Shown: positions 49,944-58,744 of the stretch, one piece after another
Numbering within the stretch: position 1 is the first letter of the stretch
Layout of the letters: each line of letters begins with the position of its first letter
NCBI RefSeq assembly: GCF_000473045.1
Contig: NZ_AXAY01000028.1
Location: 1 to 64,000, forward strand
DNA: 64,000 nt
Reading direction: 5' to 3'
Source: Bradyrhizobium sp. WSM3983
GTDB lineage: Bacteria > Pseudomonadota > Alphaproteobacteria > Rhizobiales > Xanthobacteraceae
Notes under the pieces: model-generated
The model's input: only the letters and a program-made list of their open reading frames with translations
What the model was told of the DNA's origin: nothing
Database searches by the model: none
Translations under genes and position numbers: made by a program

Positions 49944-50921
49944 TCACCGCCGCAGGAACGCTTCGAGCTTGGCAAACAGCGGGTTCTCCCGGTCGAACAC
50001 GTAGTCGAGCGAGACCACCGAGACGGTCTCGGCGCCATGTTCGCGCAGGAAGCTCGCGAGCGCATAAAGCTGCCCGGGTGGGCAGTGCAGCGTGAGCATG
50101 CCGGACGAGGTCGGCCCGCCGAACGGAGCTTCGACGCCGAAACGGCCATGGGCTTCGCCGAGCAGCGCCGCGTCGCAGCGCGCGAAGCGGGTGCGGACCT
50201 CGCGGTATTTGTTGGCCCGCGCCCGTGCTGCGATGTGATCGAGGATGACGCGCGCGGTCTCGCGGGCCTGCGGCGACCAGTCGGCCTCCCTCGAGGCGAC
50301 CAGATTGGCCTGGCTGCGCAGGATCACGCCGTCGTCGAGCACCCGCAAACCATTGGCGGCGAGCGTCGCGCCGGTGGTGGTGATGTCGACGATCAGCTCG
50401 GCGCTGCCGGCCGCCGGCGCGCCTTCGGTCGCGCCGGTGCTTTCGACGATGCGGTAATCGGTGATGCCGTGGTTCTGGAAGAAGGTGCGGGTGAGGTTGA
50501 CGAACTTGGTCGCGACCCGCATCCGCATGTGGTGCTGCTCGCGGAAGCCGGTGGTGACGTCGTCGAGGTCGGCCATGGTACGAACGTCGATCCAGGCCTG
50601 CGGCACCGCGACCACGACGTCGGCATAGCCGAAGCCGAGCCCGTCGATCAGCGACACGTGCCTGTCGGCGTCGGCGATATTCTCGCGCACCAGATCTTCG
50701 CCAGTGACGCCGAGATGCGCCAAGCCTCGGGCGAGCTGCGATGCGATCTCGCTCGCCGAGAGATAGGCGACCTCGACATTGTCGAGGCCTGCAAGCGTGC
50801 CGCGATAGTCGCGGGCACCGCCGGCCTTCGACAGCTTGAGCCCGGCACGGCCGAAGAAGGCCTCGGTGTTTTCCTGGAGGCGGCCCTTGGAGGGAACGGC
50901 CAGAACGAATGGCGCGCTCAT
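49944..50921 (-). CDS. hisG: ATP phosphoribosyltransferase HisG
   Basis: The 325-residue protein catalyses the first step of histidine biosynthesis (ATP + PRPP). Catalytic-domain marks are LAVPSKGRLQENT and the PRPP-loop segment ELIVDITTTGATLAANGL. Residues ~250-325 form an extra domain (GMLTLHCPPGQLYALASFLREHG...) in the place of the regulatory ACT-like domain of long HisG. HisG that works with HisZ is usually the short form (~210-230 aa), so this pairing is notable. It begins 3 bp after hisZ. Confidence 0.94.
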   Translation of the reverse strand: MSAPFVLAVPSKGRLQENTEAFFGRAGLKLSKAGGARDYRGTLAGLDNVEVAYLSASEIASQLARGLAHLGVTGEDLVRENIADADRHVSLIDGLGFGYADVVVAVPQAWIDVRTMADLDDVTTGFREQHHMRMRVATKFVNLTRTFFQNHGITDYRIVESTGATEGAPAAGSAELIVDITTTGATLAANGLRVLDDGVILRSQANLVASREADWSPQARETARVILDHIAARARANKYREVRTRFARCDAALLGEAHGRFGVEAPFGGPTSSGMLTLHCPPGQLYALASFLREHGAETVSVVSLDYVFDRENPLFAKLEAFLRR

Positions 50922-50924
50922 GAC

Positions 50925-52088
50925 TTAAGCTCCCACCTTGCGGCCGATCCTGGTCAGCGCGTCCACCCAGACCGAGAAGCCGACGGCCGGGATCGGCGCC
51001 GGCGATCCGAGCTGGGTCATCAGTCCATCATAGCGGCCACCGGCAACCAGCGGCTCGGCGCCGTTGCCCTTGTGATGCAACTCGAATTCAAAGCCGGTGT
51101 AGTAGTCGAGGCCACGCCCGAACGCGGTCGAGAAGCGCGTATTCTTCACGTCGATGCCGCGCGCCGCCATGAAGCCGACGCGGCTCTCGAACTGGTCGAT
51201 CGCGCCGGCAAGGTCGAGCTTTGCATCGGCGGTCAGCGCGCGCAGCCCGGCAATTGCATCGTCCGGATTGCCCGAGATCGACAGGAAGCCCTTCAGCACG
51301 GCAATCGCCTCGCGCGGCAGCGCGCCGCCCTTCAGCGTCGACTGCTCGAGGAAGCGGTCGGCGATCTCGGCCGTGGTGCGGCCGCCGACATTGGTGGTGC
51401 CGGCGATCGACATCAAATCGGTGACGAAGGCCAGCGCCGCCTTGCGGTCGGAGCCCGCGAGCGCGGCCAGCACGCCCTCATATTCGCTGCGCGTGGTTGC
51501 GGTGGTGCGCGCCAGCCCTTCCAGATCCCGCTCGAGGCTGATCTTGCGATGGAAGTCCTTGACCAGGCGGCGGCGCCAGACCGGATAAAGGTCGAGCGCG
51601 TCGAGCAAGGCGTTGAACAGCGCCACGTCGCCGGTGCGGATCTCGACGTCGCGCACGCCGAAAGCAGCGGTCGCCTCCAGCGCCAGCGCCAGCGTCTCGG
51701 CATCCGCGGCAGCGCGATCCTGGCGGCCGAACGACTCGATTCCGGCTTGGAGGAATTCACTGGCCTGTCCGCTGCGGTAGCGGAACACGGGACCCAGATA
51801 GCTGAACCCGGCCGGCTGGCCGGCGCGGCTGGACGCGAGGTAGTCGCGCGCCACTGGGATCGTCAGGTCGGGGCGTAGGCAGAGCTCTTCGCCGGACAGG
51901 TCCGTCGTCAGATAGAGGCTTTTGCGGATGTCCTCGCCGGACAGGTCGAGGAACGGCTCGGCCGGTTGCAGGATGGCAGGTTCGGCCCTGACGTAGCCGG
52001 CCTGCGCAAACGACAGCAGCAGCGTATCCGCCCAGGCGGCGGAGCCGGCAGCATTCGAGGTGGCAGTCGCGGTCATCTCGGGATCCAT
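50925..52088 (-). CDS. hisZ: ATP phosphoribosyltransferase regulatory subunit HisZ
   Basis: The 387-residue protein is a histidyl-tRNA-synthetase-like (class II core) regulatory subunit without the anticodon-binding domain: LRPDLTIPVARDYL (motif 2 region), GPVFRYRSGQASEFLQAGIESFG, GRGLDYYTGFEFEL and VAGGRYDGLM. The start is placed at ATG 52088; ATG 52076 and TTG 52124 are alternatives. HisZ gives HisG catalytic activity and histidine feedback in short-HisG organisms. It is followed by hisG with a 3-bp gap. Confidence 0.93.
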   Translation of the reverse strand: MDPEMTATATSNAAGSAAWADTLLLSFAQAGYVRAEPAILQPAEPFLDLSGEDIRKSLYLTTDLSGEELCLRPDLTIPVARDYLASSRAGQPAGFSYLGPVFRYRSGQASEFLQAGIESFGRQDRAAADAETLALALEATAAFGVRDVEIRTGDVALFNALLDALDLYPVWRRRLVKDFHRKISLERDLEGLARTTATTRSEYEGVLAALAGSDRKAALAFVTDLMSIAGTTNVGGRTTAEIADRFLEQSTLKGGALPREAIAVLKGFLSISGNPDDAIAGLRALTADAKLDLAGAIDQFESRVGFMAARGIDVKNTRFSTAFGRGLDYYTGFEFELHHKGNGAEPLVAGGRYDGLMTQLGSPAPIPAVGFSVWVDALTRIGRKVGA

Positions 52089-52469
52089 CGTCCCGGCGGA
52101 ACCGGGCGGGCAAGGGGAGGTCAAAGGGGCGCCAAGCGGGAGGCACGGGAATTGGCGCAGCCCTTACCATGGCCGGAAAACGGTTTCGACCTCCAAAAGA
52201 TCAATCGCTTAACGACTTTGGAGCCGTCCGAATGATCGGGCCCGGATTCGCCCCACCGACTGGAGCTAAGGTAATTTAATACCCTATTCCGGATTTTCCG
52301 CGCTGCCAATGGCGCCGGGACGCCGCAAGGCTGTTTCGTGCTCATTCAAGTCGGCTAGGGGCGTCTCCCGCATCCGTCCGCACTCGATTGTCGCATACTC
52401 AATTTGGGTAGGCGGGATGATACGCTGACGGCTGCCTTCGTTTACAAGATGAATGCTGGTTTCTGATTC
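52089..52469. other. Divergent intergenic region, no gene recognised
   Basis: These 381 bp lie between hisZ (minus) and the HTH gene (plus). Short open frames on the minus strand have no ribosome site. AT-rich bits (GGTAATTTAATACCCTATTCC near 52270) could be a promoter. I see no leader peptide with a run of His codons. Confidence 0.45.
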
Positions 52470-52970
52470 ATGCGCAATGCTTCTGATATCATCCGGACGG
52501 TCTCGCGACACACGCTGGCCTATATGCTGTTTTCGATCAGCGAGATGTTCCGGAACTACGGCGAATTCGATCCGATGGACCTTCTGATCGTTCATGCGAT
52601 TCTCAATGCGAACGTCATCAATGTGATGAACGATCCGTCGCTGGACGAGGAGTTTTCCAGCATTCACACGGTCGAGCCGGATACGATCAAGCAGGGCGTG
52701 TCCCGCGCGGCACTCTCTCGCTTCCTCAGCCTGCCGCTGGAGACGGTCCGCCGTCGCGTGGCGGGATTGAAGAGGCGGAAGATTCTCGCTGAGACCAAGG
52801 CTGGGCTGATCGTGACCGAGCAGAACGCATTCAAGTTTGGCAATAACCACGAGCTACAGAAGACCAACATGCTGCTGCTGACGAAGCTGCTTCGCGATCT
52901 CAAGCGCGCCGGCATCAACGGACCGGATAATCTGAGTGCCGCCAAAGTCGTCGTGGCGAAGGCGAAGTAA
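52470..52970 (+). CDS. Predicted winged-helix DNA-binding protein, 166 aa
   Basis: No close family is recognised. The middle (VSRAALSRFLSLPLETVRRRVAGLKRRKIL) reads as a helix-turn-helix and wing, the way Crp/MarR-type domains do. It is preceded by a helical segment (FDPMDLLIVHAILNANVINVMND) that could dimerise. No signal peptide or membrane helix. It lies 10 bp upstream of an AraC-type gene on the same strand, so both are probably one transcript and may act together. Confidence 0.72.
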   Translation: MRNASDIIRTVSRHTLAYMLFSISEMFRNYGEFDPMDLLIVHAILNANVINVMNDPSLDEEFSSIHTVEPDTIKQGVSRAALSRFLSLPLETVRRRVAGLKRRKILAETKAGLIVTEQNAFKFGNNHELQKTNMLLLTKLLRDLKRAGINGPDNLSAAKVVVAKAK

Positions 52971-52980
52971 GCGGTAGGAC

Positions 52981-53988
52981 ATGGATCAAAGCCATCTCAA
53001 CATTGCTGGCGACGGAGTTCAAAAAGGCGCTGCGGAGCGCTTGTTGTCCTTCCAGGGTCTCAAGCCATCCTCGGCGCTCGAGCTCCAGTCGTATGACATC
53101 GACCATTTCGGCGACAGTGAGAGATATGCCGGTGCGTCCAGCATGCCGCTGTCTGCCGGGTCGACCGCGATCATGCGCGCGCGGCTCAGTCTGCCGGCCC
53201 TGAGCCTGTCGCTGGTGAAGACCTTCCCGCGGATCATTCGCGGTTATCAGTTGGCGCATGCCGCCGCCGTGGTGGTGCCGATGGACCACGTGACCTCGAC
53301 CCGCATCAATGGGCAGTCAATCGGAAGCTCGATCGTCATTCTGAAGGGTGCGTCCGATTGCCTGGTCTATGAGCCGGTCGGCCGTCTGATCGGTGTCGCC
53401 TACTTCACTCCGCCCGCGTGCGGGCCCTGGTCTCGACTGGATGGCTATCATTTGCTGAGCCCGGCGTCGGACGTGCTCGCCTCCCTGCGGAGCCTGATCT
53501 CCGCAACGCTCGAAACCGCCGCCAATGATCCGGACTTCCTGAATGAGCCGACGTCGCGAGCGGTCGTCGAACAATCCCTGCTCGGCGCGATCGACGGCGC
53601 CATCCAGACCAGCGTGGACAGCAGGTCCGTGCATGCCACGACGGAGAGCTATCTGCGGATCGTCGCCGACATGGAGAGATTGATCCGGCACGATCTGACG
53701 ATCTGGCTCAAGACGACCGAAATGGCCGAGCGGGTGGGCGTGTCGGTTCGGACCCTCCAGAGTGCGACGCAGGCCATCTGCGGGATGAGCCCGCATCGGT
53801 ATAGCCGGGTCCTGCGGCTCTGGTCGGTGCGCCGGCAGCTGCGCACCGGCCCGGGACGGCGCAGCGTAAAGGCCTGCGCCATTGCCCATGGCTTCTGGCA
53901 TTTGAGCGAGTTCGCGGCGAGCTACCGGGCGGCGTTCGGCGAGCAGCCGTCCGAGACTCTGCATCGAGCTGTGCGGGAGCGCAGCTAG
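52981..53988 (+). CDS. AraC-family transcriptional regulator
   Basis: The 335-residue protein has a C-terminal AraC HTH_18 domain (~235-330: DLTIWLKTTEMAERVGVSVRTLQSATQAICGMSPHRYSRVLRLWSVRRQLR...KACAIAHGFWHLSEFAASYRAAFGEQPSETL). The ~200-residue N-terminal domain is cupin-like with no clear relative. The GFWHLSEFAASYRAAFGEQPS segment is the second HTH. Its effector is unknown. It is the second gene of the pair starting at 52470 and converges on rsmE. Confidence 0.88.
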   Translation: MDQSHLNIAGDGVQKGAAERLLSFQGLKPSSALELQSYDIDHFGDSERYAGASSMPLSAGSTAIMRARLSLPALSLSLVKTFPRIIRGYQLAHAAAVVVPMDHVTSTRINGQSIGSSIVILKGASDCLVYEPVGRLIGVAYFTPPACGPWSRLDGYHLLSPASDVLASLRSLISATLETAANDPDFLNEPTSRAVVEQSLLGAIDGAIQTSVDSRSVHATTESYLRIVADMERLIRHDLTIWLKTTEMAERVGVSVRTLQSATQAICGMSPHRYSRVLRLWSVRRQLRTGPGRRSVKACAIAHGFWHLSEFAASYRAAFGEQPSETLHRAVRERS

Positions 53989-54003
53989 CCGGGAAATCGC
54001 GAC

Positions 54004-54759
54004 CTAATCGCCCGTGCCGCCCCAATCGCCCAGCACGGCCTGCACCAGCGCCAGCGCCGCCACTGCGGCCGTGTCGGCCCGCAGGATCCGCGGGCCGAGC
54101 GCCAGCCGCAGGATATTGGGCTGGCGCAGCAGCAGGGCCCGCTCTTCTTCGGCAAAGCCGCCCTCGGGGCCGATCAGGACGTCGATACCGTGCCCGGACG
54201 CGCGCGCCTGTTGCAGGCTCCGGATGGGATTCTCGACCTCGGCCGCCTCGTCGCAGAACACCAGCAGGCGGTCGGCGAGGCGCTGGCCGAGGTAGCGCTC
54301 GAGCGGCGCGGGTTCGGCCACGGTGGCGAGGCTCAGGATCCCGCATTGCTCGGCGGCTTCGATGACATTGGCGCGCATGCGCTCGGTGTTGACGCGGGAG
54401 GCCTGGGTGAATCGGGTCTGGACCGGTTGCAGGACGGCGGCGCCCATCTCCACGGCCTTCTGGACCGTGTAATCGAGCCGGGCATGCTTGAGCGGGGCGA
54501 AGACGTAAGCGAGGTCGGGCAGCCGATCCTGGGGGCGGACTTGCCGGAGGATGACGAGGTTGTCGGGCCGCTTGCGGCCTTCGATTGCGGCCTGCCATTC
54601 GCCGTCGCGGCCGTTGAAGGCCAAAACCTCCGCTCCGGCGGCAAGCCGCAGCACATTGCCGAGGTAGTTGCTCTGGTCACGGTCGAGCGGAACCCTGACA
54701 TCCAGGGCCAGGGGGAGCTCGACGAACAGGCGGGGGGCGCGAAAATCGTGGGAGGGCAT
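54004..54759 (-). CDS. rsmE: 16S rRNA (uracil-1498-N3)-methyltransferase RsmE
   Basis: The 251-residue SPOUT methyltransferase has an N-terminal PUA-like segment and a C-terminal trefoil-knot SAM-binding domain. Marks: NYLGNVLRLAAG, YVFAPLKHARLDYTVQKAVEMGAAVLQPVQT, LIGPEGGFAEEE and LGPRILRADTAAVAAL. It methylates U1498 in the decoding region of 16S rRNA. The stop is 16 bp from the convergent AraC gene. Confidence 0.94.
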   Translation of the reverse strand: MPSHDFRAPRLFVELPLALDVRVPLDRDQSNYLGNVLRLAAGAEVLAFNGRDGEWQAAIEGRKRPDNLVILRQVRPQDRLPDLAYVFAPLKHARLDYTVQKAVEMGAAVLQPVQTRFTQASRVNTERMRANVIEAAEQCGILSLATVAEPAPLERYLGQRLADRLLVFCDEAAEVENPIRSLQQARASGHGIDVLIGPEGGFAEEERALLLRQPNILRLALGPRILRADTAAVAALALVQAVLGDWGGTGD

Positions 54760-54969
54760 TGATCAAAAGTCCGATTTGGAGCCGTTCTTAACCGAAAGCA
54801 GCCGTTTCGGGGGTAATATTGCCGAATTGGTGCGTCGGCGCGCCGCGCTCTTGCCCTATTCGACGGGTTGTTAAGCGCTGGCGGGAATCGTAAAATCGCG
54901 AGCACGCTGATCGCGCTTCAATTGGGAAGACGCCGAACCCCGTAAGCTCCTGCCGGAGAGACTATCTTG

Positions 54970-55629
54970 ATGATCCGTCGTTTGATGGTTCCGATTACTG
55001 CCGCCATGGTCACCATGGGTGCCGCGGGCGCTCATGCTCAGGGGTTCCCGGCGCCGCTGCCGAACCAGGCCGCAACCGATTCCGCGTTTCCGCCCGTGAA
55101 CGGAAAGGCGCCGGTCGCCTCCATCGGCGGTGCGCCGCAAGCTTCCTTCCCGACCAACGGCGCGGCGCCCATCGGTGGTGCCGGCGCTTTCAGCGCGGCG
55201 CCGCCGACGCAGGGCGGTCCGGGCGAGGATTGCATGAAGGCGTTCATGCCGCTCCGCGAGGAAGCCGAGAAGCGCGGAAAGCTGATCAAGGCCGCGAGCG
55301 ATCGTCACGCGCCGCCGGACGAGGCCTGCAAGCTGATCCGGAATTTCAGCCAGGCTGAGACCAAGATGATCAAGTACATCGAGGTTCATGCCGCCAAATG
55401 CGGAATCCCGCCGAACGTCGGCGCCCAGATGAAGGACGGCCACAAGAACACCGAGGCCATGGCGACGAAGGTCTGCAACGTTGCGCAGCAGATGCAGAAC
55501 CAGCCGCGCGGTCCGGCCGGTCCGTCGCTGAGCGAAGTGGTGGGTTCGGGCTCGGCACCGGAAGCCAATGCCGGCAAGAAGGGCGGCAGCACCTTCGACA
55601 CACTCAACGGCAACGTCCTCACCCGATGA
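54970..55629 (+). CDS. Exported protein of unknown function, 219 aa
   Basis: The start is ATG 54970 (CGGAG upstream). A signal peptide (cut after AHAQ) and a Pro/Ala/Gly-rich spacer (~25-80) precede a helical domain with four Cys (EDCMKAFMPLREEAEKRGKLIKAASDRH...DEACKLIRNFSQAETKMIKYIEVHAAKCGIPPNVGAQMK...KVCNVAQQ). The spaced Cys suggest two disulfides. Its stop overlaps the ubiA start (ATGA), so translation is coupled, though a link to ubiquinone synthesis is only positional. Confidence 0.8.
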   Translation: MIRRLMVPITAAMVTMGAAGAHAQGFPAPLPNQAATDSAFPPVNGKAPVASIGGAPQASFPTNGAAPIGGAGAFSAAPPTQGGPGEDCMKAFMPLREEAEKRGKLIKAASDRHAPPDEACKLIRNFSQAETKMIKYIEVHAAKCGIPPNVGAQMKDGHKNTEAMATKVCNVAQQMQNQPRGPAGPSLSEVVGSGSAPEANAGKKGGSTFDTLNGNVLTR

Positions 55630-56558
55630 GCGACGCATCCGCCCGCGTTGCCGATTCCACCGGTAACTGGGTCGATACGCTCGCGCCGCAATGGGCGCGG
55701 CCTTATTTACGATTGTCGCGCTTCGACCGTCCGATCGGCTCCTGGCTGCTCTTGATGCCGTGCTGGTGGTCGGCCGCACTCGCCAGCGGCATGGCGCATG
55801 ATGTCCATCGCCTGCCGCTTGTCATCGTGCTGTTCTTCATCGGCGCCTTCGTGATGCGCGGCGCCGGCTGCACCTGGAACGACATCACCGACCGCGACCT
55901 CGACGACAAGGTCGAGCGCACCCGCTCGCGGCCGCTGCCCTCGGGGCAGGTGACCACCAAACAGGCGCTGGCCTTCATGCTCGCGCAGGCCCTGATCGGG
56001 CTCGTGGTACTCTTGCAGTTCAACCGCTTCGCGATCCTGACCGGCATCGCCTCGCTTCTGATCGTTGCGATTTATCCCTTCATGAAGCGCATCACCTGGT
56101 GGCCGCAGATCGTGCTCGGGCTCGCCTTCTCCTGGGGCGCCCTGATGGGCTTCGCCGTCACCTTCGGACGCCTCGACGTCACCGCGCTGGTGCTCTACGC
56201 CGGCGCGATTTCCTGGGTGATCGGCTATGACACCATCTATGCGCATCAGGATGCCGAGGACGACGCGCTGATCGGCATCAAGTCCACCGCGCGCCTGTTC
56301 GGTGCGCACACGCATCAGGCGCTGATCCTGTTCTACGGGTTATCGGTGATGTTGATCGGTGTCGCGCTGGCATCAGGCGATGCGCGCTGGCCGGCCTGGA
56401 TCGGGCTTGCGGCCTTCGCCGTGCATCTGGCGTCGCAGATCGTGCGCTTGAAGATCGACGACCCGGAATTGTGCAAGCGGCTGTTCTATTCGAACAAGCA
56501 TGCGGGGGCGCTGCTGTTTGCGGGATTGCTTGTCGACGCGGTGACGCGAGCGGCTTAG
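55626..56558 (+). CDS. ubiA: 4-hydroxybenzoate polyprenyltransferase UbiA
   Basis: The 310-residue protein has eight to nine TM helices and both UbiA Asp-rich motifs: NDITDRDLDDKVERT and the second DTIYAHQDAEDD. It attaches the polyprenyl tail (decaprenyl in this group) to 4-hydroxybenzoate in ubiquinone synthesis. It overlaps the preceding exported-protein gene by 4 bp and the convergent DUF6101 gene by 4 bp. Confidence 0.94.
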   Translation: MSDASARVADSTGNWVDTLAPQWARPYLRLSRFDRPIGSWLLLMPCWWSAALASGMAHDVHRLPLVIVLFFIGAFVMRGAGCTWNDITDRDLDDKVERTRSRPLPSGQVTTKQALAFMLAQALIGLVVLLQFNRFAILTGIASLLIVAIYPFMKRITWWPQIVLGLAFSWGALMGFAVTFGRLDVTALVLYAGAISWVIGYDTIYAHQDAEDDALIGIKSTARLFGAHTHQALILFYGLSVMLIGVALASGDARWPAWIGLAAFAVHLASQIVRLKIDDPELCKRLFYSNKHAGALLFAGLLVDAVTRAA

Positions 56559-57082
56559 TTCCTTGCGATGATCTCGCGTTCTTCGCGATGAACCGGCAGC
56601 TCGCGCGTCATGGCGGTGCGACGGCGCATCAGGAATTTCGGACGGCGGTCGCGGATCGCGTTGCGGCGACGGCGACGCGGTGCCGGCTTGCGGGCACCTT
56701 CGTCGAGTTGCGGCAGCGCAAAGAGCTCGCTCCAGATCGCCCAGGCTTCGGCGAGATCGTCGCCATCGGCACTGACCAGCAGCGGAACGGACAACGAAGG
56801 ATCGCGATGCACCAGGACGAGGGTCTGCGCCTCGTCATTGCCGCGCAGTGCGACGCCGGTGAAGTCACTGACGCGGACGTTGATCGCCATCTGCATGCCG
56901 CGGACGGCACGGCGCAGCACGACACGTTCGCGATGAAGCTCGATTTGCCTGGTGTATCCGTCGGCGCGCGGATCATGCGCATCGAAGCGGACCGGAAGGG
57001 AAAGGGGGTCGAGCCGCAGATCGCGGCTCGACCCGGCGGGGTTGGCCCCGCATGTTGCTGTTTGACGCCTCACGGCTTTCAT
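56555..57082 (-). CDS. DUF6101-like conserved protein
   Basis: The 175-residue protein has an Arg-rich N-terminus (SRDLRLDPLSLPVRFDAHDPRADG), a PilZ-like beta pattern in the middle (HRERVVLRRAVRGMQMAINVRVSDFTGVAL...) and a basic tail (RRRRRNAIRDRRPKFLMRRRTAMTRE). I place it with the rhizobial DUF6101 family from this pattern. No catalytic motif is visible. The basic C-terminus could bind nucleic acid. Its stop overlaps the ubiA stop from the other strand. Confidence 0.72.
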   Translation of the reverse strand: MKAVRRQTATCGANPAGSSRDLRLDPLSLPVRFDAHDPRADGYTRQIELHRERVVLRRAVRGMQMAINVRVSDFTGVALRGNDEAQTLVLVHRDPSLSVPLLVSADGDDLAEAWAIWSELFALPQLDEGARKPAPRRRRRNAIRDRRPKFLMRRRTAMTRELPVHREEREIIARN

Positions 57083-57182
57083 TCTCCCCGCCAGGATTAT
57101 GTTCCCGGTCGATGCGAAGACCTTAGCGCGGCGGTTTCCGAAACCACTTAAAAAGGCTGGTTAATCCAGCGTCACCGCCCGC

Positions 57183-57225
57183 CATGATTGACAAGACCTT
57201 GGCGCGCATGATTGACGAGACGTTG
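57183..57225. repeat. Direct repeat in the pmbA upstream region
   Basis: CATGATTGACAAGACCTTG (57183-57201) and CATGATTGACGAGACGTTG (57207-57225) match at 17 of 19 bases and are 24 bp apart, about 130 bp upstream of pmbA. The spacing (just over two helical turns) would suit side-by-side binding of a regulator. A chance local duplication is possible. Confidence 0.5.
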
Positions 57226-57352
57226 CGTGGAAGGCGCGAATCTGAGCCTTTTGCAGGCTGATAATGCTTGAAGTCCGCACCATTTGGGCACATCTGGTGT
57301 TCAGGGCCCCTGATCGCCCCGAAACCTCCCGCGCCCCAACAGGATTTCGTTT

Positions 57353-58744
57353 GTGAACCCTTCACCAAGCTCGACGCTTTCGCCTAAAGCCAATCGCGAC
57401 CTGTTCGATCAGTCCGCGCTCTCCGATCTCGCGCAGCGTCTGGTCGAGGCGGCGAAGCGCGCCGGCGCGGATGCGGCCGATGCGGTCGCGGTGCGCGGCA
57501 TCTCGCAAGGCGTCGAGGTGCGCGACGGCCGCGTCGAGGAATCCGAGCGCTCCGAGGGCGACGATGTCGGTCTGCGCGTGCTGGTTGGCCAGCGCCAGGC
57601 CGTGGTCTCGACCAATGACGCGAGCGGCGATGCCGTCGTCAAACTGGCCGAGCGTGCGGTGGCGATGGCGCGCGTCGCGCCTAACGACAAATATGTCGGC
57701 CTCGCCGATCCCGCGCTGCTCGCGCGCGATTTCCCGGATCTCGATCTGCTCGATCCCGATGTGCCCGCGACCGCCGAGCTCGAGCGTCGTGCGCTCGAAG
57801 CCGAAGCCGCGGCACTTGCCGTGAAGGGCGTGTCGAAATCCGGCGGCGCCTCGGCCTCCGCCGGCATGGGCGGCATGGTGCTCGTCACCAGCACCGGCTT
57901 CCACGGCTCTTATCTGCGTTCCAGCCAGGGCATCTCGGCGACCGCGATCGTCGGCGAAGGCACCGGCATGGAACGCGACTACGACTTCACCTCGGCGCCG
58001 CATGGAGCCGATCTGCTGTCGCCGGAAGTGGTCGGCCGCTCCGCCGGCGAGCGCACCGTGGCGCGCTACAATCCGCGCAAGGTCGAGACCTGCAAGGTGC
58101 CCGTGGTGTTCGACCCGCGCGTCGCGGGCTCGCTGGTCGGCCATGTCGTCGGCGCCATCAACGGCGCCTCGATCGCGCGCAAGACCAGCTTCCTCAAGGA
58201 CAAGCTCGGCCAGCAGCTGTTTGCGAAGAACATCCGCATCATCGACGATCCCCTGCGCAAGCGCGGCCTGCGCTCGCAGACGTTCGACGCCGAGGGTGTC
58301 GCGGTGAAGAAGACCGCGCTGATCGACGAAGGCGTGCTGACGACCTGGCTCCTGGACTGCGCCACCGCGCGCGAGCTCGGCCTCACCACCACCGGCCACG
58401 CCCATCGCGGCGTCTCGTCCTCGCCATCGCCCGGGCCGTACAATCTGCATCTCGAGCCCGGCACGCCGACGCCGGCCGAGCTGATCGCCGACATCAAACA
58501 GGGCTTTTACGTCACCGATCTGATCGGTTCGGGCGTGAACGGTGTCACCGGCGACTACAGCCGCGGCGCCTCCGGCTTCTGGATCGAGAACGGCGAGCTC
58601 ACCTATGCCGTGAGCGAGGTGACGATCGCGGGCCATTTGTTCGAGATCTTCAAGTCGATGCAGCCCGCGAACAATCTCGAGTTCCGCTACGGCATCAATG
58701 CGCCGACGGTGCGCATCGAGGGACTGACGCTTGGCGGACGCTGA
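57353..58744 (+). CDS. pmbA: TldD/PmbA-family metalloprotease-like protein PmbA
   Basis: The 463-residue protein matches the PmbA half of the TldD/E system (AVAVRGISQGVEVRDGRVEESERSEGDDVGLRVLVG, PVVFDPRVAGSLVGHVVGAINGASIARKTSFL, GLTTTGHAHRGVSSSPSPGPYNLHLEPG, ENGELTYAVSEVTIAGHLFEIFK). PmbA/TldE pairs with TldD to process or degrade peptides. It starts at GTG 57353 and is the first gene of a six-gene, tightly overlapped transcript. Confidence 0.93.
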   Translation: MNPSPSSTLSPKANRDLFDQSALSDLAQRLVEAAKRAGADAADAVAVRGISQGVEVRDGRVEESERSEGDDVGLRVLVGQRQAVVSTNDASGDAVVKLAERAVAMARVAPNDKYVGLADPALLARDFPDLDLLDPDVPATAELERRALEAEAAALAVKGVSKSGGASASAGMGGMVLVTSTGFHGSYLRSSQGISATAIVGEGTGMERDYDFTSAPHGADLLSPEVVGRSAGERTVARYNPRKVETCKVPVVFDPRVAGSLVGHVVGAINGASIARKTSFLKDKLGQQLFAKNIRIIDDPLRKRGLRSQTFDAEGVAVKKTALIDEGVLTTWLLDCATARELGLTTTGHAHRGVSSSPSPGPYNLHLEPGTPTPAELIADIKQGFYVTDLIGSGVNGVTGDYSRGASGFWIENGELTYAVSEVTIAGHLFEIFKSMQPANNLEFRYGINAPTVRIEGLTLGGR

